DNA of 23,301 bases from Lichenicola sp964658455 (GTDB taxonomy: Bacteria > Pseudomonadota > Alphaproteobacteria > Acetobacterales > Acetobacteraceae), in assembly GCA_964658455.1 (NCBI GenBank), contig CAZZZA010000037.1, forward strand, positions 1 through 23,301, in the 5' to 3' direction. The translations under genes and the position numbers were made by a program. Position 1 is the first letter of the stretch. Every line of letters starts with the position of its first letter. Of this stretch, positions 18,428-23,301 are shown one piece after another. The notes under the pieces are model-generated. The model was not told where the DNA came from, did not search any database, and saw nothing but the letters and a program-made list of their open reading frames with translations.

Positions 18428-19963
18428 ATGAGTTCCAGCACTCCGTCACGGTCGCGTGTCCTCGTGATCGACCAGGGCACCACCTCCACCCGCGCCATCA
18501 TCTTCGACGAGCGGCTTCGTCCGGTCGCCCAGGCGCAGGAGGAGTTTCCGCAGATCTACCCGCAACCGGGCTGGGTCGAGCATAATCCGGAAACACTCTG
18601 GGCGACCGTGCTCGGCACCGCGCGCGCTGCGCTGCGCCAGGCCGGTCTGTCCGCCGCCGACATCAGCGCGCTCGGCATCGCCAACCAGCGCGAGACCACC
18701 TTGATCTGGGAGCGCGACAGCGGGCGCCCGATCCACAACGCCATCGTCTGGCAGGACCGCCGCACCGCCGCCACCTGCGACGCGCTCGACCGCGCCGGCC
18801 ACGCCGAACTGATCGCCGAGCGCACCGGCCTGCGTATCGATTCCTATTTCTCCGGCACCAAGATCGGCTGGATGCTCGACCAGGTGCCGGGCGCGCGGGC
18901 GCGCGCCGAACGCGGCGAACTGGCATTCGGCACCGTCGACAGCTTCCTGGTCTGGCGCCTGACCGGCGGCCGCGTGCATGCGATCGACGCCACCAACGCC
19001 TCGCGCACGCTGCTGTGCGACATCCGCACCGGCACCTGGGACAAGGAGCTGATCGCGCTGCTCGATGTCCCGGAATCGCTGCTTCCGGAGATACGCGACA
19101 GCGCCGGCGCGTTCGGCGTCACCGTGCCCGACCTGTTCGGCGGCGGCATCGCGATCCGCGGCGTCGCCGGCGATCAGCAGGCGGCGCTGATCGGCCAATG
19201 CTGCTTCCGTCCCGGCACCATCAAGGCGACCTACGGCACCGGCGGCTTCATCCTGCTCAATACCGGCACGGTGATGAAGCGATCCGCGCACCGCTTGCTC
19301 TCGACGATCGCCTGGCAGCGTCGCGGCGAACGCCATTATGCGCTGGAGGGCTCGATCTTTTCCGCCGGCGCCGCGGTGCAGTGGCTGCGCGACGGGCTCG
19401 GCCTGGTCGAGAACTCCGCCGAGACCGGGCGTCTGGCCGAAGCGTCCGACCCGGCGCAGGACGTCTATATCGTGCCCGCTTTCACCGGTCTCGGTGCGCC
19501 GCACTGGGACAGCCATGCCCAGGCGCTGATCACCGGCATCACCCGCGGCACCACCAAGAAGGAACTTGCCAGGGCGACGCTGGAGAGTGTCGGGTTCCAG
19601 ACCCGCGACCTGCTGGCGGCGATGCTGGCCGACGACGAGGACGGCGCGGAACCGGCCGCCAGGGAGCGGCGCGGCGTGTTCCGGGTCGATGGCGGTATGT
19701 CGGCCAGCGACTGGACCATGCAGTTCCTCGCCAACACGCTGGGGCTGCCGGTCGACCGGCCGCGCTTCCGCGAGACCACGGCGATGGGCGCCGGCTATCT
19801 CGCCGGGCTCGATGCCGGGATCTACCCCGAACCGGAAGCCTTCGAGCGCGAATGGCAGCTCGACCGCCGTTTCGTGCCCGAAGACCAGCCGGCGCTCCGC
19901 GAGCGTCGCTATCGCGGCTGGCAGCGTGCGGTGCGGATGGCGCTCACCGAGCGCGAGCCGTAG
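18428..19963 (+). CDS. glpK: Glycerol kinase GlpK
   Basis: 511 residues, a full-length FGGY-family kinase that converts glycerol and ATP to glycerol-3-phosphate, trapping it in the cell. The N-terminal phosphate-binding loop is DQGTTSTRAIIFD, followed by PGWVEHNPE and NQRETT, with the active-site segment HNAIVWQDRR typical of glycerol kinases. The second ATPase half has ATYGTGGFILLNTG, and RVDGGMSASDWTMQFLAN lies close to the adenine site. ATG 18428 has no strong ribosome site; translation may depend on read-through from glpV past the hairpin. The product supplies the substrate of GlpD and the inducer of GlpR. A gene of unknown function starts 11 bases after the stop. Confidence 0.96.
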   Translation: MSSSTPSRSRVLVIDQGTTSTRAIIFDERLRPVAQAQEEFPQIYPQPGWVEHNPETLWATVLGTARAALRQAGLSAADISALGIANQRETTLIWERDSGRPIHNAIVWQDRRTAATCDALDRAGHAELIAERTGLRIDSYFSGTKIGWMLDQVPGARARAERGELAFGTVDSFLVWRLTGGRVHAIDATNASRTLLCDIRTGTWDKELIALLDVPESLLPEIRDSAGAFGVTVPDLFGGGIAIRGVAGDQQAALIGQCCFRPGTIKATYGTGGFILLNTGTVMKRSAHRLLSTIAWQRRGERHYALEGSIFSAGAAVQWLRDGLGLVENSAETGRLAEASDPAQDVYIVPAFTGLGAPHWDSHAQALITGITRGTTKKELARATLESVGFQTRDLLAAMLADDEDGAEPAARERRGVFRVDGGMSASDWTMQFLANTLGLPVDRPRFRETTAMGAGYLAGLDAGIYPEPEAFEREWQLDRRFVPEDQPALRERRYRGWQRAVRMALTEREP

Positions 19964-19974
19964 GCGCGGCTGCG

Positions 19975-20751
19975 ATGATCGTCCGGTTCCGCTGCGATCC
20001 GGCGCTGCGCGCGCACCTGCCGCCGCCGGTTCCCGCCCGGGCGGCGCTGCCGGAGTGGCTGCGTGCGATGCCCGGCCACGCGCCGTCCGACCTGCATGAC
20101 GGGGCGGCGATCCGCACCGTCAAGCAGTGCCCGCCTTTCGTCGATGCGATGATGCAGGGCTTCGTGATGACGCTGCCCTGCGACGTCACGGTCGAGGGCG
20201 GCGCGCTGTCGTGGGACTGGGACATCCCGACGCCGCTGACCGCGACCCACCCGCGCGCGCCGTTGTCGTTCCATGCCGCCGCCCAGGTCACCGGCACGCC
20301 GCTCGCCCGGCCCGACCAGCTGATCGTCAAGTTCAACGCGTTCTGGACCATCGGCCTGGAGGCCGGCTGGTCGTTGTTCGTCACCCATCCGGTCAACCGC
20401 GACGACCTGCCGTTCCGGCTGCTCGGCGGGCTGGTCGATAGCGACGCCTTCGACCAGGTCGGGATCCTGTTCCCGGCGGTGTGGCGCGACCCGGCCTGGG
20501 AGGGCGTGCTGCCGCGCGGCATGCCGGTCGCGCAATGCATCCCCGTACGGCGTGCGGCGCTGGAACTCGATATCGGCGTGCTCGGTCCGGGCGAGCGCGC
20601 CGCCTACGACGAGACCGCGCGGATCCTGGGCAGCCAGGCCGGGCATTATCGCCGCGTCAGCCGCGATGCGCGGTCAGAACGGCCGGGCGCGGCCCTGGAG
20701 CCTGGCCCGCAGACGGGCGGGGTCGAGCATGACCAGACCGGTCCTGCCTGA
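19975..20751 (+). CDS. Conserved protein of unknown function, DUF6065-like
   Basis: 258 residues from ATG 19975, 11 bases after glpK, so probably cotranscribed. No signal peptide or membrane segment is seen. Recognisable stretches are KQCPPFVDAMMQGFVMTLPC near residue 45, WDWDIP, LIVKFNAFWTIGLEAGWSLF, HPVNRDDLPFRLLGGLVDSD and PRGMPVAQCIPVRR. I associate this pattern with a family found in alphaproteobacteria and in tailed phages (DUF6065-like), from memory and not by search. A glycerol role is not implied by the sequence. The last 35 or so residues are low-complexity and lie over the end of the convergent TPR gene, so the conserved domain probably ends before about residue 235. Confidence 0.6.
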   Translation: MIVRFRCDPALRAHLPPPVPARAALPEWLRAMPGHAPSDLHDGAAIRTVKQCPPFVDAMMQGFVMTLPCDVTVEGGALSWDWDIPTPLTATHPRAPLSFHAAAQVTGTPLARPDQLIVKFNAFWTIGLEAGWSLFVTHPVNRDDLPFRLLGGLVDSDAFDQVGILFPAVWRDPAWEGVLPRGMPVAQCIPVRRAALELDIGVLGPGERAAYDETARILGSQAGHYRRVSRDARSERPGAALEPGPQTGGVEHDQTGPA

Positions 20752-21366
20752 ACTCAGCGCCTGCGCGATCCGTCCGAACAGCGACGGCAGCAGGGTGAGG
20801 GCGTGGCCGTAGGCATCGAGCGCCGCTTCGAGCTGGCCGCATTCGCCCAGCGCCACGCCGAGATTGAGGGCCGCCTCGTGGAACGCCGGCCGCGCCGTCA
20901 ACGCCGCGCGATACGCTGCCACGGCGTCCTGGTGCCGGCCCTGGTCCTGCAGCGCCAGCGCCAGGCTGTACCAGCCCTGCGCATAGGTCGGGTCGGCGGC
21001 GGTCGCGGCCTCGAACGCTTGTAGCGCCGCCTCCGGCTCCCGGTCCGCGGCCAGCGCCTGCCCGTGCAGATGGTGCGCGCGTGCCGCCTGGGCCGGCGAC
21101 AGCGCCGTCACGCCACGCAGGCCGCGCGCGACCGCCGTGCGCGCGGCCGCCGGCTGCCCACGTTCGAGCAGCGCCTCGCCGACCGCCAGCCAGCCGCCGC
21201 CATAGTCCGGGTGGCGCTCCAGTTCCGGCAGCAGCGCGTTCGCCCCGGCATCGCCCCGCCGCAACAGCAGCACCGCCAGCGTGAACAGCGGCCGCGCCTG
21301 GCCGGGCGCCGCCGCGCAGGCCAGGCGCGCGGCATCGAGGGCTTCTTCGTCCCGGCCGGCCGGCAC
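20674..21366 (-). CDS. Tetratricopeptide repeat protein
   Basis: 230 residues from GTG 21366, 19 bases after the stop of the PCuAC-like gene, so probably in one operon with it. It consists mostly of TPR units of 34 residues; the clearest are HLHGQALAADREPEAALQAF, GWYSLALALQDQGRHQDAVA and ALNLGVALGECGQLEAALDA, each with the A/G-x-A-L pattern. TPR arrays are scaffolds for protein-protein contacts and give no hint of the partner. No signal peptide is seen. The C-terminal segment (FGRIAQALSSGRTGLVMLDP) is outside the repeats. The 3' end overlaps the convergent gene by 78 bases. No better start is visible upstream. Confidence 0.7.
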   Translation of the reverse strand: MPAGRDEEALDAARLACAAAPGQARPLFTLAVLLLRRGDAGANALLPELERHPDYGGGWLAVGEALLERGQPAAARTAVARGLRGVTALSPAQAARAHHLHGQALAADREPEAALQAFEAATAADPTYAQGWYSLALALQDQGRHQDAVAAYRAALTARPAFHEAALNLGVALGECGQLEAALDAYGHALTLLPSLFGRIAQALSSGRTGLVMLDPARLRARLQGRARPF

Positions 21367-21385
21367 CGCCGGGCGCGGTGGCCGC

Positions 21386-21838
21386 CTAGTGATTGGGCGG
21401 CGTCCTGACGTCGAAGGCGGCGTGCAGCGTCTGCCCGCTCTGCAGGGTGATGGTCACCGGCACCGTCTGGCCGACCTTGATCGCGTCGGTCGGCCGGCCG
21501 CAGACCAGATGATAGCCGTCGCGCACGAACACGAGCTTGCGGTGCGGCGGCAGCGTCATCGCCACCGGGGACTTGGCGTCGACCCCGCCGCTGTGCGCCT
21601 CCTCGAGCTTGAGCGATGTGCAGCCCGGCGCGGTATAGCCGCTGATCAGCTGCGGCTCGTTGCCATTGTTGGTGACGTCGAAATAGCCGTAGGTCGGCCC
21701 GTTGTTCGCCATCGTGGTGAACCAGCCATGCGTGACCGAGACCGGCGGCGTCGGCGCCGGCGACGCATGGGCGGCGCCCATGCAGGCCAGCATCGCCACG
21801 ATGGCGACGCCGGGCAGGTGGCGTGGGAAGCGTGTCAT
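21386..21838 (-). CDS. PCuAC-like periplasmic copper chaperone, atypical metal site
   Basis: 150 residues from ATG 21838, chosen because it starts a classic signal peptide (MTRFPRH, hydrophobic core, cleavage near AHA25) and has GAGGAC about 7 bases upstream. The mature part fits the PCu(A)C beta-barrel family: YGYFDVTNNGNEPQLISGYT, then KLEEAH, and the C-terminal GYHLVCGRP with VTITLQSGQ. PCuAC proteins carry Cu(I) to cytochrome c oxidase in the periplasm, usually through His and Met ligands (HxM near the end and a Met in the middle). Here the final HxM reads H110-L-V and the central methionine region reads VDAKSP, while two cysteines (C73, C113) are present. It may bind metal differently or not at all. 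The gene is divergent from nrdR. Confidence 0.7.
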   Translation of the reverse strand: MTRFPRHLPGVAIVAMLACMGAAHASPAPTPPVSVTHGWFTTMANNGPTYGYFDVTNNGNEPQLISGYTAPGCTSLKLEEAHSGGVDAKSPVAMTLPPHRKLVFVRDGYHLVCGRPTDAIKVGQTVPVTITLQSGQTLHAAFDVRTPPNH

Positions 21839-21958
21839 GGGTCGGTCCTCTCGGTCGGTAGGCGTCTCGAACGGTGCGGCGGGGCTGCCCTTGCCAGCCC
21901 GGATCGCCTGGCGCACGTCTTTGCCGTCGTTTATTCAGGTCCGGCCGGGGGTTGTCCA

Positions 21959-22504
21959 ATGCGTTGCCCGTTTTGCGGCCATGACGACACCCAGGTCAAA
22001 GACAGCCGTCCGAACGAGGACGGGGCGGCGATCCGCCGCCGGCGCTTCTGCCCGGGCTGCGGTCAGCGTTTCACCACCATCGAGCGGGTGCAGTTGCGCG
22101 AGCTGATGGTGATCAAGGCCGATCAGCGGCGGGTGCCGTTCGACCGCGAGAAGCTGGCGCGGTCGATCCGCATCGCCATGCGCAAGCGACCGGTGGACGA
22201 GGAGCGGATCGAGCGCATCGTCAGCGGCCTGGTGCGTCAGCTCGAGGCGTCCGGCGACACCGACATTCCCAGCGCCCAGCTCGGCGAGCGGGTGATGGAC
22301 ACGCTGCGCGAGGTCGATGCCGTCGCCTATGTGCGGTTCGCCAGCGTCTATCGCGATTTCCGCGAGGCCCAGGACTTCCAGGCGATTCTCGGCTCGCTGT
22401 CGCCGGATCAGGCCGCCGCGACGCGGTCGGGCTCGCCGCACGACGGCGAGGCCGCGCCGCGCGCCGATGCCGAGGCTGGACCTGGACCGGCAAAGGCGCG
22501 ATGA
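21959..22504 (+). CDS. nrdR: Transcriptional repressor NrdR
   Basis: 181 residues from ATG 21959 with a GGGGG run about 8 bases upstream. NrdR senses ATP and dATP and represses ribonucleotide reductase genes. The N-terminus is a zinc ribbon (CPFCG, then FCPGCGQRF), followed by an ATP-cone domain (MVIKADQRRVPFDREKLARS to ASVYRDFREAQDF). The family is usually about 150 residues; this protein has an extra, low-complexity C-terminal tail of about 25. The 120-base divergent gap to the PCuAC-like gene must hold both promoters, but I see no convincing -35/-10 pair or NrdR box in it. The stop overlaps the next small ORF (ATGA). Confidence 0.95.
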   Translation: MRCPFCGHDDTQVKDSRPNEDGAAIRRRRFCPGCGQRFTTIERVQLRELMVIKADQRRVPFDREKLARSIRIAMRKRPVDEERIERIVSGLVRQLEASGDTDIPSAQLGERVMDTLREVDAVAYVRFASVYRDFREAQDFQAILGSLSPDQAAATRSGSPHDGEAAPRADAEAGPGPAKAR

Positions 22505-22560
22505 AGCCGCGCATGAACTGCATGCATCGTATCCAAGCACGCCGTCCGGGTCGGACCTGA
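22501..22560 (+). CDS. 19-codon ORF bridging nrdR and nusB
   Basis: ATG 22501 overlaps the nrdR stop (ATGA), and the TGA at 22558-22560 overlaps the nusB ATG (TGATG). The peptide, MKPRMNCMHRIQARRPGRT, is basic and resembles nothing I know. The two overlaps make it a plausible translational relay that feeds ribosomes from nrdR to nusB, whose own ribosome site is weak. It may equally be chance, or a relic of a lost gene; nrdR and nusB are commonly separated by riboflavin genes in alphaproteobacteria. Confidence 0.35.
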   Translation: MKPRMNCMHRIQARRPGRT

Positions 22561-23301
22561 TGGCGGACGATCAACCACGGCGCAAACCGGCGGCGCGCAC
22601 CCGTACGCGCACCGCGGCGCGGGTCGGCGCGGTGCAGGCGCTGTTCCAGAGCGAGCAGAGCCTGGAGAGCGCCGAGGCTGTCATCGACCAGTTCGTGCGG
22701 CATCGGCTCGGCGAACTGCCGGGCAGCGGCGGCTACGAGGAGGGGCGGGTCCCGGACGCGGATGTCGCCCTGTTCGGCCGCATCGTGCGCACCGCGGTCG
22801 AGGCGCAGGACCGGCTTGACGCGATGATCGCCGAGGCGCTGCCGGAGGACTGGCCGCTCGGCCGGCTCGATCCGGTGCTGCGCGCGCTGCTGCGCGCCGC
22901 GGCCGGCGAGCTGACGATGCGCGACGGGCCGCCGGGCCGGGTGGTGATCAACGAGTATCTCGATGTCGCGCACGGCTTCTTCTCCGGCGACGAGCCGAGG
23001 ATGGTGAACGGCCTGCTCGACACCATCGGCCGCCGTCTGCGTCCGCAGGATTTCGGCATCGACAAGGCGGCCCCCGCGGCCGAGCAGGCCGTCGTCGACT
23101 GGGCGACCCAGCACGGCCTCACCGTCGCCAAGCGCTACCCCAACCGGCTCGTGGTCGACCTGGTGGGCAGTACCGCCAGCATCCAGCGCGCGTTCGGCGT
23201 CCAGCTGCACCAGTTCGCCCTCGGTGCCGACCATTTCTTCGCCAACACCAGCACCCCTGCCCTGCCGTCGAGCCTGCGCCCGGTGGTGGACTCGATCGGC
23301 G
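22560..23301 (+). CDS. nusB: NusB joined in frame to part of an S53 (sedolisin) propeptide; 3' end outside window
   Basis: The frame is open from ATG 22560 to the window end, 247 codons. Residues 1 to about 165 form a complete NusB, the antitermination factor that binds boxA RNA with NusE: RTAARVGAVQALFQ, then GRLDPVLRALLRAAAGEL, VINEYLDVAHGFF and VNGLLDTIGRRLRP. NusB normally stops about here. Instead the frame continues through QDFGIDKAAPAAEQ into WATQHGLTVAKRYPNRLVVD, AFGVQLHQF and FFANTSTPALPSSL, the second half of the pro-kumamolisin activation domain of sedolisin peptidases. The first half of that domain and its signal peptide are missing, so a working secreted protease is unlikely. The join at LRPQDFG resembles the LTPxQFG found inside such propeptides. 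The NusB part is certain; the fusion may be an assembly join. Confidence 0.8.
   Translation, partial: MADDQPRRKPAARTRTRTAARVGAVQALFQSEQSLESAEAVIDQFVRHRLGELPGSGGYEEGRVPDADVALFGRIVRTAVEAQDRLDAMIAEALPEDWPLGRLDPVLRALLRAAAGELTMRDGPPGRVVINEYLDVAHGFFSGDEPRMVNGLLDTIGRRLRPQDFGIDKAAPAAEQAVVDWATQHGLTVAKRYPNRLVVDLVGSTASIQRAFGVQLHQFALGADHFFANTSTPALPSSLRPVVDSIG

Noticed and set aside
21839..21958. Promoters or an NrdR box in the divergent PCuAC-nrdR gap
   Set aside because: TTGCC-like hexamers are present but no paired -10 element or NrdR-box palindrome could be supported.

Overview
The window is a GC-rich, densely coded bacterial chromosome segment. It has no tRNA, rRNA, CRISPR array or insertion sequence that I can see. 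An EcfG-type sigma factor next to a NepR-type anti-sigma gene and a HisKA_2 kinase (the alphaproteobacterial general stress response set), together with a GlpSTPQUV-type glycerol ABC importer, point to an alphaproteobacterium. Acetobacteraceae/Rhodospirillales is my best guess, by inference only. Both ends cut through a gene.

Layout. (1) 1-2535: general stress response module, with the 3' end of an ecfG-like sigma gene, nepR and a membrane histidine kinase. A perfect hairpin between the sigma gene and nepR also reads as an EcfG-type promoter. (2) 2632-6050: cydD-cydC, overlapping by 4 bases, the heterodimeric ABC exporter needed for cytochrome bd assembly; no cydAB is present. (3) 6156-8432: a small OmpA-like lipoprotein and recQ. 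(4) 8457-9122, minus strand: a DUF7002-like protein of unknown function. (5) 9217-19963: the glycerol regulon. A 2OG-Fe(II) oxygenase-like gene overlaps glpR, followed by glpD, glpS, glpT, glpP, glpQ, glpU, glpV and glpK, nearly all overlapping or tightly spaced. Two candidate GlpR operators are visible, upstream of the oxygenase-glpR pair and upstream of glpD. A strong hairpin separates glpV from glpK. (6) 19975-20751: a conserved protein of unknown function behind glpK, whose 3' end overlaps a convergent TPR gene. (7) 20674-21838, minus strand: TPR protein and a PCuAC-like periplasmic protein. (8) 21959-23301: nrdR, a 19-codon coupling ORF and nusB.

How the genes work together. Glycerol is captured by GlpV, imported through GlpPQ with the GlpST ATPases, phosphorylated by GlpK and oxidised by GlpD to dihydroxyacetone phosphate with electrons entering the quinone pool. 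GlpR presumably represses the set and itself. The ATPase pair looks asymmetric: GlpS has a canonical signature but no switch histidine, and GlpT is the reverse, so one ATP site should be canonical and the other degenerate.

The most surprising feature is at the right edge. The nusB reading frame does not stop at the usual NusB end but runs in frame into the second half of a sedolisin (S53) pro-kumamolisin activation domain. The join lies in a short stretch that resembles both families, so it is either a real in-frame deletion fusion or a chimeric assembly join at a contig end.
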